Part shown: piece by piece, positions 1 to 7,857 of the stretch | How positions within the stretch are numbered: position 1 is the stretch's first letter | Layout: the number at the start of each line of letters is the position of its first letter | From: Paenibacillus soyae | GTDB taxonomy: Bacteria > Bacillota > Bacilli > Paenibacillales > Paenibacillaceae | Direction of reading: 5' to 3' | Assembly (NCBI RefSeq): GCF_024623455.1 | Contig: NZ_JANIPJ010000018.1 | Location: forward strand, 1-64,000 | DNA: 64,000 bases | Notes under the pieces: generated by a model | What the model was told of the DNA's origin: nothing | Seen by the model: the letters and a program-made list of their open reading frames with translations, nothing else | Database searches by the model: none | Position numbers and translations under genes: made by a program

Positions 1-10
1 GAAATCTAAC

Positions 11-64
11 AAAAAAAGGTGGCAGGTGGCCAGGCGGGGGAGGAGGCCTCCTCCCCCGCCTGGC
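11..64 (-). terminator. 36-bp perfect palindrome with distal T-run
   Basis: Bases 29-64 form a perfect GC-rich palindrome centred between 46 and 47. Read on the minus strand it is followed, after an 11-nt gap, by seven T (positions 17-11). It could terminate a minus-strand transcript, but the gap is long for an intrinsic terminator and the helicase gene already has its own at 358-395. A repetitive extragenic palindrome is the alternative. Confidence 0.4.
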
Positions 65-147
65 ACCTCATTGATCCATCCCAGATGGATATTCTACAAG
101 CTTACACAAACTTCTTGACGCTACCGCTAACTTCCCCTTTTTCCTTA

Positions 148-283
148 AATAGCGGCGATTTTACCGTTATTACTGTTTCAAATTGCCCATTCGGCCATCT
201 GATATCCAAATTAACGGTATAATTGCCGCTATTCCCCGCCAGACGTCTCCGTACAAGAAAATAGCTCCCAAAATGCCGCTATT
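148..283. repeat. Intergenic palindrome cluster, AATAGCGG family, copy 1
   Basis: Three imperfect palindromic cores of about 24 bp lie at 148-171, 210-233 and 260-283. Their arms read AATAGCGG or AATAGC on one side and CCGTTATT or GCCGCTATT on the other. Centres are about 62 and 50 bp apart. The first and last cores, and part of the flanks, recur at 57577-57680. The 434 bp before the first gene otherwise hold only the palindrome and terminator listed separately. Confidence 0.7.
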
Positions 284-357
284 CTCAGGAAAGCCGACGC
301 TTATTTGACATGAATTCGCCCTACCTATCCACGCTTCTATAACGACGCATCATTTCC

Positions 358-395
358 TGTACAATAAAATAACCTCCGCATTCCATACGGAGGTT
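358..395 (-). terminator. Intrinsic terminator of the helicase gene
   Basis: On the minus strand an 8-bp stem (AACCTCCG at 395-388 pairing with CGGAGGTT at 378-371) is followed by ATTTTATTGT. It lies about 40 bp beyond the helicase stop codon. Confidence 0.85.
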
Positions 396-434
396 CATTC
401 CATTTAGTTCCAATTACCGCAACATCTCTTACCC

Positions 435-2807
435 TTACACCAGCTCCAGCAGCCCCATCTCCAGACACATCGCCACCGACAGCGACTTCGCGTTCTCCGG
501 TCCGAAGCGAATCGTGATCCGCTCGCCGTCCAACGCTTCGATGAGGCCGGGTCCGAAGACGCGGTGACGAACCGACAACCCTTCCTCCAGCTCCTCCCGC
601 TTCCGTACGGCATTCGGGTTCGCCTCCCGCTTCACGGAGGACGCGGAGGATGCGGCGGCCGCGGCCGCGCTGCTGGCGCGGCTCGACTTGAACCTCGTAC
701 CGCCGGTGCCTCCGCCCGTAGGGCGCCGCTCCTCCCCGAACTGCATCTCGAACCGCTGCCGTCCCGTACCGGAAGCAGCTGCCCCCTGCGCCTCCCGCCA
801 CTCGGGCTCCGCGATATCCCGCACGGCGGTCATGAACGACGATTCCGCCGTCTCCTCACCGTCGCGCTGGCCGTACGTAATCAGAGTCAGCTTCTTCCGG
901 GCGCGCGTCATGCCGACGTAGAACAGCCGCACCGCCTCTTCCATGAGCGGCATGGAGCCGTCCGCTCCCCGCTTGTCTTCTTCCTTGGCGGGGATGACGC
1001 CTTCGATCAGGTCGACCATGAAGACGTCGTCGAACTCAAGCCCCTTCGAGCTGTGGAAGGTCGAGAAGGTGACAGCGTTCTGCCCCTTGCGAGACTTCGC
1101 GCCCTTTAGCACCGTCTCCAGATACTTGAGCCGTGCCGCGAAGTCGGCCATCGTCTCCAGCCCTTCCGCGATATCCTCGAGCGTGTTCAAGATCCCGATC
1201 AAATAATCCTTGCGGAACCCCAGCCGTTCGCACATCTTCTCCAGCGCCTTCTCGTAGCCAAGACGCGTGCGGATGACGCGAATGGCCTGGCGCGGAGGCA
1301 TGCCGCCCATCTCGCGGAACGTCTCCTGCGCCTCCCTCAGCAGTTTCACCTGGTAGTCTTGCAATTGCACGAACCTCTGCAGATTATCAAACACCGACTC
1401 GCCATTGTCGATCGACTTCAGCACCGCCATCTGATGCTTGCTGATGTAGCCCGCCATTTTCAGATGAATGCTCTCCAGAATATCGGCGCGTTTGTCCGTG
1501 TACGTCATCCTCATGAAGTTCAGGACGTCCTCGATCACCCAATGGGAGAAAAAACGGTTGTCCGCGTCCTTCATATAGAAGGGAATGCCCGCCCGGTCGA
1601 ATTCGTTCATCAGCGTGATGGACGATGAATTGTTCCGGTACAGCACCGCCACCTCCGACAGCTTGTCCGCCTTCGCCGCCTCGCGCGCCACGAGCTTCGC
1701 CTGCTCGCGGTAGTCGTTCAGCCTCTTGAAGACGATCGGACCGGCCGAAGCGTTCTCCGTGAACATATTCTTCTCGTAACGTTCCTTATTCCGCTTAATG
1801 AACTTATTCGACGTCGACACGATCTCCCGCGAGGACCGGTAATTCTGCTCCATGAACAGCGTCACGGCTTCCGGGTACACGTCCTTGAATCTCAGCAGAT
1901 AACTTGGCTCCGCTCCCCGCCAGCTGTAAATGGACTGGTCGTCGTCCGCGACGACGCACAGGTTGCGGTGCCCCTTCGCCAGCTTCTCGATAATCGCATG
2001 CTGCACGAGCGAGGTGTCCTGGCTCTCGTCGGTAAGGACGTAATCGTAGCGGCGCTGGTACTTGCGAAGCAAGGCCGCATCCTTCTCCAGCAGCTCGTTC
2101 GCCAGCGTCAGCATATCGTCGAAGTCGAGCAGCAGCTTGTCCGTACCCGTCCGCTTAAACCGCTCGTAGGCTTCCATGATTTTGGCCGCCTGGGGCACGT
2201 CGGTCTTCACGCCTTCCCATTCGTACGGCTGGAGCAGCTTGTTCTTCACGTAGCTGATGTACGTCGTCAGCTCCTCCATCGCGTCATCCGTGGCGTTCTC
2301 GCCGATGATTTCCTTATACAACTCCCGCAGGATGATCTTCTTATGCAGCGGCAGCGGCCTTCCCTTCGCGCCATAGCTGACACCCGCACCGGCACCGCTC
2401 CCCGAAGCAGCCTCGTCTTCCTGCTCCTCCGTCTCGACCGCCCCTTCGATAATCTCGTAAGGCTGGCCGCTCTTCCACAGCTGCCCCCGAACCGCTTCGA
2501 AAGCGAGACTATGTATCGTCGAGAAGTCGACGGGCGCGAGCCGCGGGAAAAATTTCGCGAACCGCTCCTTCATATCCCGCGCCGAGGCTCTGCTGAACGT
2601 GACCGCTTTAATCCGGGCCGGATCCGCGCCAAGCTCTTCGACGAGATAGCCGATTCGCATAATGATCGTGGTCGTTTTGCCCGAGCCCGGCGACGCGAGC
2701 AGCAAGAGCGGCCCTTCCGTCTGCCCTACGGCCTGCTTCTGCACGTCATTCAGCCTGACGCCAAGCTCCGCTCGTTTCCGCTCCAAAAACTGTTCCAGCT
2801 TCCCCAT
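435..2807 (-). CDS. UvrD/PcrA-type superfamily 1 ATP-dependent DNA helicase
   Basis: A 3'-5' SF1 helicase for DNA repair or replication-fork work in the cytoplasm, about 790 aa. Motifs in order: Walker A ASPGSGKTTT near residue 45, motif II DYVLTDESQDTS, motif III VVADDDQSIYSWRGA, motif IV QNYRSSREI, motif V TFHSSKGLEFDDVFMVDL and motif VI FYVGMTRARKKL. The C-terminal tail VRHRVFGPGLIEAL resembles the Tudor-like end of PcrA. The ATG at 2807 is preferred because AAGGG lies 9 nt upstream; an in-frame start at 2846 has no such site. A Ser/Ala-rich linker of about 60 residues precedes the tail. Which UvrD paralogue this is cannot be settled here. Confidence 0.93.
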   Translation of the reverse strand: MGKLEQFLERKRAELGVRLNDVQKQAVGQTEGPLLLLASPGSGKTTTIIMRIGYLVEELGADPARIKAVTFSRASARDMKERFAKFFPRLAPVDFSTIHSLAFEAVRGQLWKSGQPYEIIEGAVETEEQEDEAASGSGAGAGVSYGAKGRPLPLHKKIILRELYKEIIGENATDDAMEELTTYISYVKNKLLQPYEWEGVKTDVPQAAKIMEAYERFKRTGTDKLLLDFDDMLTLANELLEKDAALLRKYQRRYDYVLTDESQDTSLVQHAIIEKLAKGHRNLCVVADDDQSIYSWRGAEPSYLLRFKDVYPEAVTLFMEQNYRSSREIVSTSNKFIKRNKERYEKNMFTENASAGPIVFKRLNDYREQAKLVAREAAKADKLSEVAVLYRNNSSSITLMNEFDRAGIPFYMKDADNRFFSHWVIEDVLNFMRMTYTDKRADILESIHLKMAGYISKHQMAVLKSIDNGESVFDNLQRFVQLQDYQVKLLREAQETFREMGGMPPRQAIRVIRTRLGYEKALEKMCERLGFRKDYLIGILNTLEDIAEGLETMADFAARLKYLETVLKGAKSRKGQNAVTFSTFHSSKGLEFDDVFMVDLIEGVIPAKEEDKRGADGSMPLMEEAVRLFYVGMTRARKKLTLITYGQRDGEETAESSFMTAVRDIAEPEWREAQGAAASGTGRQRFEMQFGEERRPTGGGTGGTRFKSSRASSAAAAAASSASSVKREANPNAVRKREELEEGLSVRHRVFGPGLIEALDGERITIRFGPENAKSLSVAMCLEMGLLELV

Positions 2808-2904
2808 CTTCAAAATCCCTTCCGTTCTAACAAGCAGTGACGCCATTATATCATATCGTTCTCGGGATTTTCCTCATGAGTCAGGATCCACTTCATGCCA
2901 GCCC

Positions 2905-2936
2905 CTAACAAAAAAAGAAGCCCATGCAGCGCTTCT
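2905..2936 (-). terminator. Intrinsic terminator
   Basis: On the minus strand AGAAGC and GCTTCT (2936-2931 and 2921-2916) form the stem, followed by TTTTTTGTT. It lies just past the stop of the thioredoxin-like gene at 2947. Confidence 0.8.
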
Positions 2937-2946
2937 GCACAGACTC

Positions 2947-3369
2947 CTATTTGCGTACATCCGCTGTCCACTGACCATAGTCGACCCTTTGCTGCAGGAA
3001 CGCCGGAACCTTCTCCGCGTCCGTCGTCTCCAGCACGACTCTGCGATGGTCCAGCACCACATAAGCGGGCGTCTTCCGGATGCCCAGACGATGGAAGTAG
3101 CGATCCCCTCTAGCGGACCGGTCCAGCTGAATATATTTTACGCTGCTAATCTTCAAGGCCTGACGGGCCTGCTCATTATGGATAGCGCGCAGCAAGAAAT
3201 GGCCAAGGAGCGAATCCGCGGCATCTTGTTCATTCCAGAAGACATATATGCTGTAGAAGCCTTCCTCGCGCGCCGACATTTCTCTAATCAGGCTGCCTTG
3301 GTCGCTTTCGATGACGATGGGGATCGAGACGAACAATAACAGCAGCAGCAATGTCACCCACCTTTTCAT
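2947..3369 (-). CDS. Secreted or membrane-anchored thioredoxin-fold-like protein
   Basis: 140 aa. An N-terminal hydrophobic segment (about residues 4-20) follows KR, which indicates a signal peptide or anchor. The body has the rhythm of a thioredoxin fold: a YSIYVFWNEQ beta strand, then RLGIRKTPAYVVLD, which resembles the cis-Pro region (xTPxxVxxD). There is no CXXC redox motif, so disulfide exchange activity is unlikely. It is followed by its own terminator. The family assignment is inferred from motif shape only. Confidence 0.6.
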   Translation of the reverse strand: MKRWVTLLLLLLFVSIPIVIESDQGSLIREMSAREEGFYSIYVFWNEQDAADSLLGHFLLRAIHNEQARQALKISSVKYIQLDRSARGDRYFHRLGIRKTPAYVVLDHRRVVLETTDAEKVPAFLQQRVDYGQWTADVRK

Positions 3370-3430
3370 GGCTCACCTCCGATGATTGTTAAACGGCAAA
3401 TCCTTCTATTATATAAACACGCGAACCCGT

Positions 3431-3493
3431 CTGCTAGTAGCAGAATTTGTCGAACAAATTTTTCGACCAGAATACCTAGAGTTCAGGTATAAT
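3431..3493 (+). promoter_or_regulatory. Promoter region of the ECF sigma operon with two inverted repeats
   Basis: A TATAAT -10 box lies at 3488-3493, 55 bp before the sigma start. No good -35 is seen at 17 bp. Two inverted repeats lie upstream: CTGCTA-G-TAGCAG (3431-3443) and AATTTGT-CGA-ACAAATT (3444-3460). Their position next to the promoter suggests operators. No classical ECF autoregulatory promoter was recognised. Confidence 0.5.
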
Positions 3494-3547
3494 GACGGAA
3501 GAAGATAGATGGAAATTAAATTCCACATCAAGCAGGGGGGCCGCACA

Positions 3548-4126
3548 ATGCAGAGCAAGCTCTTCCTCTTGTCCAGCGCGGATTATCGCGCGCTAGCGCC
3601 GCAGCTTCAGAAGGAGATCTACCAGGAATTCTACCAATTCGCTTATTCCCCAATTATTTATATGGTGAAGGAACATGCCGCAACGGAAGATATTATCCAG
3701 AACTCTTTTATCAAAATCATCCAAAGCGTGCCGCGCGCGGACAATGAGGCCCAGCTCAGAAGCTGGATGAAGGTTGTTGTCAAGAACATGGTATATAATT
3801 ATTTTCGAAAAACGAAAAAAAGCCGCAACGACATCGATGCAGACAGTGTTTATATAAATGAAAGCATGGATTTCTCCACCGAGGCAGCTTCCCTGGAGAA
3901 GGAAGTCGAGCTCACGATCATGAAGGAGACGATCGGCGAGTGCTTGAACGAGCTTAGACCGGAATACCGCGCGCTTATCGAGCTCAGATGGAAGAAGGAC
4001 ATGAGCTACCGGGAGATCGCCGCGGAGCTGGAGACGACCGAAGAACGCGTGAAATACAAGCTGTTCCGGGCAAGAGAAGCGATGAAAAAAATGTTCCGAA
4101 AGAAATGGGGTGAGAAGAATGAATAA
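3548..4126 (+). CDS. ECF-family RNA polymerase sigma factor
   Basis: 192 aa. Region 2 spans about residues 15-85 (FYQFAYSPIIYMV through LRSWMKVVVKNMVYNYFRK). Region 4 spans about 125-180 (LNELRPEYRALIELRWKKDMSYREIAAELETT, then VKYKLFRAREAMKK). The ATG at 3548 is preferred over 3509 because it follows a strong AGGGGGG site. It is translationally coupled to the next gene by an 8-nt overlap, a usual ECF sigma/anti-sigma arrangement. The inducing signal is unknown. Confidence 0.9.
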   Translation: MQSKLFLLSSADYRALAPQLQKEIYQEFYQFAYSPIIYMVKEHAATEDIIQNSFIKIIQSVPRADNEAQLRSWMKVVVKNMVYNYFRKTKKSRNDIDADSVYINESMDFSTEAASLEKEVELTIMKETIGECLNELRPEYRALIELRWKKDMSYREIAAELETTEERVKYKLFRAREAMKKMFRKKWGEKNE

Positions 4127-4910
4127 GGAGGAGTTCGACGAGTGGTTTGACCATGCGTTTGAAGAAAGCGTCAAGGATCACAATTTCGTTCCCGATGCAA
4201 GCGCGTCGTGGGAACGGGTGCAGAAGCAGATCAACAGACGGAACAGAAGAAGAAAACAGCTGCGCACGCTGCCCTACGTCGCCGCCTCCTTCTTGCTGGG
4301 CGCACTTATTTTCGGTACGCCGACGGCAACCGATGCATTCAAACCATTCTTCAGAGCCTACAATACTGTGGTCGAAGGCGTGAACAAGATCGTGTTCGGT
4401 TCGCAGCAGCCGTCCGACGTCGTGCCGAAGACCTTGCCTCCTCCGGATTACCAAGGCGGCACATCCGGCGCTCCCGCGGCGTCCGGAGGTACAAGTAATA
4501 AATTGAGTGTGACCGATCCCTCGGAGCTGCCCGATCTGGAGTTCGAAAAGCCGTCGATACCGTATATTCCGGAAGAATTTGTATTAACTCATATAAGGAC
4601 AATGAAGACGCTGCCCGATCAGTACAAATATAACCTTGTTCGTTATGCCTATACGCGAGACGACGGCATGATCCTAAGCATCGAAGTGGTGAAGCTTCCG
4701 CCGGGAGCCATTATCTCATCCGGCGGAAGCACGGAAGGCGTCGTCAGGAAGCAATTAACCGTGCATGGCGCAGAAGCTTTTCTGTACCTCGGGGATGACG
4801 GGTGGTCCAGCCTGGAGTATATGAGGAACGACATTTACGTGAAAATCGGCGGACCCGTCGACGAAGAAACGATCGTAAGAATCGCGAATGAGATGACGAT
4901 TAAGGATTAA
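4119..4910 (+). CDS. Membrane anti-sigma factor with DUF4367-like extracellular domain
   Basis: 263 aa. The N-terminal cytosolic part (about 1-45) is charged and would bind the sigma factor. One transmembrane helix lies near residues 48-65 (LPYVAASFLLGALIFG). A Pro/Gly/Ser-rich linker leads to a C-terminal extracellular domain of about 130 residues, with SIEVVKLPPGAIISSGGS and NDIYVKIGGPVDEETIVRIANEM resembling DUF4367. No zinc-binding HxxxCxxC motif is present. The ATG at 4119 overlaps the sigma stop. The role is inferred from position and topology. Confidence 0.8.
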   Translation: MNKEEFDEWFDHAFEESVKDHNFVPDASASWERVQKQINRRNRRRKQLRTLPYVAASFLLGALIFGTPTATDAFKPFFRAYNTVVEGVNKIVFGSQQPSDVVPKTLPPPDYQGGTSGAPAASGGTSNKLSVTDPSELPDLEFEKPSIPYIPEEFVLTHIRTMKTLPDQYKYNLVRYAYTRDDGMILSIEVVKLPPGAIISSGGSTEGVVRKQLTVHGAEAFLYLGDDGWSSLEYMRNDIYVKIGGPVDEETIVRIANEMTIKD

Positions 4911-4916
4911 AGCAAA

Positions 4917-4950
4917 CAAGACGGAGCCGTATTGATGCGGCTCCGTCTTG
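4917..4950. terminator. Bidirectional terminator hairpin between convergent genes
   Basis: A perfect 13-bp stem (4917-4929 with 4938-4950, 8-nt loop) separates the anti-sigma gene from the convergent gene at 4963. On the minus strand TTTGCTTT follows. The plus-strand side is only weakly T-rich. Confidence 0.75.
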
Positions 4951-4962
4951 CTGTGCATTTCA

Positions 4963-5442
4963 TCATTTGGCCAGGAACGATGCCGAATATTCAACGACCG
5001 ATTCCGTCGTCGTTCCTTGCTTCGCGTAGTGGGTCACCTTCGCCCTATAGTAGTAACCGGCTTTCGACGACCGGGTCAAGGTGCCCGACGCGTAGTCCGC
5101 GCCATATTCAACGTTATTCGCTATCGGAACCAGGTTAATCCACGAGGAGCCTGTCCACTCTTGCAGCTGGATGGTTACCCCTACCTCCTGCACGGCCGCA
5201 TGGGCATCCGTCGTAGCCAATATCGTGATGGATTGATTCGCATTTGATTGAACGTTAATCGACGATGATTTCAAATAGGTATATCCGGTGTAAGAGGCCA
5301 TCGGCTTCATCTCTAGCGGTGGAGGCGCCGTCTTCGCTGCCGTCTGTTCGCCGGCAGCAGCGGCAAGCTGAGGCACCATCAGTAACACGACCGCGAGCAG
5401 CACGTTCAAAGACACTTTCGAGAAATGTTGAATTTTTGCCAT
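4963..5442 (-). CDS. Secreted protein, possibly DUF6147-like
   Basis: About 159 aa. A signal peptide at residues 1-30 ends in LAAAA. The mature part has a beta-rich pattern (SSSINVQSNANQSITI, VGVTIQLQEWTGSSW, GYYYRAKVTHYAKQGTTTES) like small secreted immunoglobulin-like proteins. The match to DUF6147 is from memory of that family's pattern and is tentative. The ATG at 5442 has GAAGGG about 9 nt upstream; 5493 and 5451 lack usable spacing. Confidence 0.6.
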   Translation of the reverse strand: MAKIQHFSKVSLNVLLAVVLLMVPQLAAAAGEQTAAKTAPPPLEMKPMASYTGYTYLKSSSINVQSNANQSITILATTDAHAAVQEVGVTIQLQEWTGSSWINLVPIANNVEYGADYASGTLTRSSKAGYYYRAKVTHYAKQGTTTESVVEYSASFLAK

Positions 5443-5565
5443 GTAGACCATTCCCTTCGCGTTTTGTAATGGACTTCCATCCTTTAAACGCATTAATAAT
5501 TAGAATGGTTTCATAATTCGGCTAAATTTTCAGAATTTTTGTTATTTTTAGAATATTATAGCGAA

Positions 5566-6375
5566 CTATCGGAGCTTCTTCGTTTCGCCGGCCCCGATCT
5601 TCACGGCTTCGCCGTCTGCAGTGAACCAAACATCCAGTGCGCCCGGATTATACACGATGCTTCGATCAACCGAGAACCGGAGCGATTGGAGCGCATTTTG
5701 ATAGGACACGATATCCATCATCGACGCCTTCCACACCGACTCCTCGCCGCCGAGCAATTCGCCCGTCTTATCTACCAGCTCCCAGTTATCGTCATGATCG
5801 AATTCGTAGCTGTGCCCCCAAATAAACAAGAGCTCCATCCGGCCAAACCGCTGCTTGGACGCCAGCAGTTGCTCCGCCTTCGCGACCATGTCCTTGTGGT
5901 GGCACGTCGGATGCCATCTAAGCAGGTCCTCCGGCATATGGAAGCTGCCGTGGCTCTGAACGGTACGGGCATATTCGATGCCGAGCGCCGGGAGCGCGCG
6001 AACGACGCTGTCGTTGTACGTGCCGAACGGATAGCTCATGCCGCGGACGGGATAACCCGCAATCGCTTCCAAGTTAGCGCGGTCCGACAGGATTTCCTCC
6101 GCGATCTGATCGGCCGGCGATTGCTCCAGGAACGGATGCGTGACCGTATGGGCCGAAATCTCGTGGCCGCGGTACAAGTCCGCCGTTTCCTCCACACCGA
6201 CGTATCCTTCCTTGCCCAGGTTGCCCGAATTCAAGTGAAAGGTTCCTCTCAGCCCATACCGGTTAAATGCCTGCACCAGCCTCCGGTCCTGATCTCGGCC
6301 GTCGTCGAAGCTAAGCACGACCGCCTTGCTGCGGCCTCCCGGAAACCGGTCGAATCGTATACTTACTTTTCCCAT
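5566..6375 (-). CDS. Polysaccharide deacetylase family protein (CE4)
   Basis: 269 aa, no signal peptide. Carries the NodB-homology motifs: SFDDG with Asp24 and Asp25, the metal-binding HTVTHP with His76 and His80, and MSYPFGTYND as motif 3. A later GHSYEFD may give the last catalytic His. The lack of an export signal suggests a cytosolic substrate or an unusual export route. The 5' leader is a dispersed 50-bp repeat (6382-6431) that also supplies the GAGGAGG ribosome binding site. The substrate is not predictable. Confidence 0.85.
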   Translation of the reverse strand: MGKVSIRFDRFPGGRSKAVVLSFDDGRDQDRRLVQAFNRYGLRGTFHLNSGNLGKEGYVGVEETADLYRGHEISAHTVTHPFLEQSPADQIAEEILSDRANLEAIAGYPVRGMSYPFGTYNDSVVRALPALGIEYARTVQSHGSFHMPEDLLRWHPTCHHKDMVAKAEQLLASKQRFGRMELLFIWGHSYEFDHDDNWELVDKTGELLGGEESVWKASMMDIVSYQNALQSLRFSVDRSIVYNPGALDVWFTADGEAVKIGAGETKKLR

Positions 6376-6381
6376 TACAGT

Positions 6382-6431
6382 TCCTCCTCAAGTTTTGTGT
6401 AACGCAGTGGAACAAAACCGCTTCGGAAGCA
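6382..6431 (-). repeat. Dispersed 50-bp repeat, copy 1 (leader of CE4 gene)
   Basis: A 50-bp segment matches 52837-52886 at 48 of 50 positions. On the minus strand it contains GCTTCCGAAGC, a 7-bp hairpin (GTTTTGT and ACAAAAC) and a terminal GAGGAGGA ribosome binding site. Here it forms the leader of the deacetylase gene. Confidence 0.85.
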
Positions 6432-6455
6432 TAGGCTTAGTTTTGTGGCCTACCC

Positions 6456-6608
6456 CTAAAGAGTATTGTTCTCCTCGCCGCGGCGCATCTCCTCTTTGTA
6501 ACGTTCGACGGCCTCTTGAACCGGGTCGCGCCTCGGCATGCCATTCAGCTTGTAATTAATGCGCAATAGCAGAGCGATAATAATGCCAAGCAAATTATAA
6601 ATGAGCAT
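6456..6608 (-). CDS. Small hydrophobic-N-terminus protein (50 aa)
   Basis: 50 codons beginning MLIYNLLGIIIALLLRINYK and ending in a charged tail (EAVERYKEEMRRGEENN). GGAGGG lies 6 nt before the ATG. One N-terminal membrane helix with a cytosolic charged tail is the likely topology. The function is unknown. Confidence 0.65.
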   Translation of the reverse strand: MLIYNLLGIIIALLLRINYKLNGMPRRDPVQEAVERYKEEMRRGEENNTL

Positions 6609-6625
6609 AGGAGCCCTCCTTAGCA

Positions 6626-7027
6626 TTAGTAGCAGTCCTGCTCTACTTCTACTCGGTCGCCCACGGTGACTTTGGCGCTTCCCGACAACGATTCCGTATA
6701 CCCGCAGACGCTGGTCTGAACCGTCTCTCCATCCGCATTGGTATGCGTCATATAGACGCCGTTCTCCCCTTGGACGTTCAAGTCGGGCTTGAACTTGTAT
6801 GTCTTGCCGCTTCGGACCGTACGGTTCAAAGCAACCTTCGACTCTCCTTGGACCAGCCCAGCCTCGATAATCACGATATCCTTATCCGTTTCGTTCTTCA
6901 CGGTCACCGTGAACGGCTGCATCAGATTCCAAATCCCCGCCGACTTCAGCAGCTGTACCGAACCAACTCCTGCTGCAAGGATCACAACAACCACGGCTAT
7001 GAATATTCCGATGCTTTTCACTCTCAT
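6626..7027 (-). CDS. Membrane-anchored hypothetical protein
   Basis: 133 aa. One N-terminal transmembrane helix (about residues 7-28) precedes a soluble beta-rich domain (FTVTVKNETDKDIVIIEAGL, KVTVGDRVEVEQDC). Two Cys in the C-terminal region could form an external disulfide. The stop lies 17 bp before the start of the 50-aa gene, so the two are probably cotranscribed. No family was recognised. Confidence 0.6.
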   Translation of the reverse strand: MRVKSIGIFIAVVVVILAAGVGSVQLLKSAGIWNLMQPFTVTVKNETDKDIVIIEAGLVQGESKVALNRTVRSGKTYKFKPDLNVQGENGVYMTHTNADGETVQTSVCGYTESLSGSAKVTVGDRVEVEQDCY

Positions 7028-7182
7028 CTCGATCCTCTCCTCCGTCTAACTAGACGGGTGCGGACAGTAAAAGTTGCTAAAGCTTTCCTTAAATTCCCGA
7101 AATTTAAAACACTGTCCAGTCCTCGCCGCTCTAAACGGTTCCATGGGAGTATAGGTCGACTTCATCGACCTATCATGCGAGC

Positions 7183-7848
7183 CTACCTCCGCCGCCGCAG
7201 CCCGCCTGTCGCCAGCAGCAGCACGAACGAAATGACGACCATGCCGACCGTCCACGACCAGGCCATGGTCATGTTGCCGGCATCCACCGCGACGTAGATC
7301 GCGGTCGGAATCGTCTGCGTGCGGCCCGGGATGTTGCCCGCGATCATAAGCGTCGCGCCGAACTCGCCCAGGCTGCGGGCAAAGCCGAGAATATAGGCGG
7401 TCATAGCGGCGCGGAAGGCCAGAGGCAGCGCGATATAGCGGAATACGTCCCACTCGCCGGCGCCCGCGGACCTTGCCGACTCCTCGAGCTCCCGGTCTAC
7501 CCCGTCGAAGCCGACCTTCATCGTCTGATAGACAAGAGGGAACGCTACGACGACCGACGCGATGACGGCCGCCCACGGCGAGAACAGCACGGGTGCGGAG
7601 AACGCCCACTCCGCGAGCTGCCCAAGCCAGCTTCGCCTGCCTAGAGCGACAAGCAGCAGAAAGCCGACGACGGTCGGTGGCAGCACCAGCGGCAGCATAA
7701 ACGCCGTCTCGAGCAGCGTCTTCCCTCGGAAGGACCGCCGCGACATCCAGCGCGCCGCCGCGATGCCTGCCACGGCAGCGATCAAGCTCGCCAGGAACGC
7801 GACCTGCAGCGACAGTATGACGGGCGGCCAGAAGGCTTCACCTAGCAT
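7183..7848 (-). CDS. modB: Molybdate ABC transporter permease
   Basis: 221 aa, the usual ModB length. Several hydrophobic helices and the binding-protein-dependent transport signature around FARSLGEFGATLMIAGNIPG (about residues 155-175), which contacts the ATPase. It starts 9 bp after modA, so the two form an operon. No modC ATPase follows; the next gene downstream is an unrelated anchored protein. The permease must use an ATPase encoded elsewhere. Confidence 0.92.
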   Translation of the reverse strand: MLGEAFWPPVILSLQVAFLASLIAAVAGIAAARWMSRRSFRGKTLLETAFMLPLVLPPTVVGFLLLVALGRRSWLGQLAEWAFSAPVLFSPWAAVIASVVVAFPLVYQTMKVGFDGVDRELEESARSAGAGEWDVFRYIALPLAFRAAMTAYILGFARSLGEFGATLMIAGNIPGRTQTIPTAIYVAVDAGNMTMAWSWTVGMVVISFVLLLATGGLRRRR

Positions 7849-7857
7849 GGAATTCGC

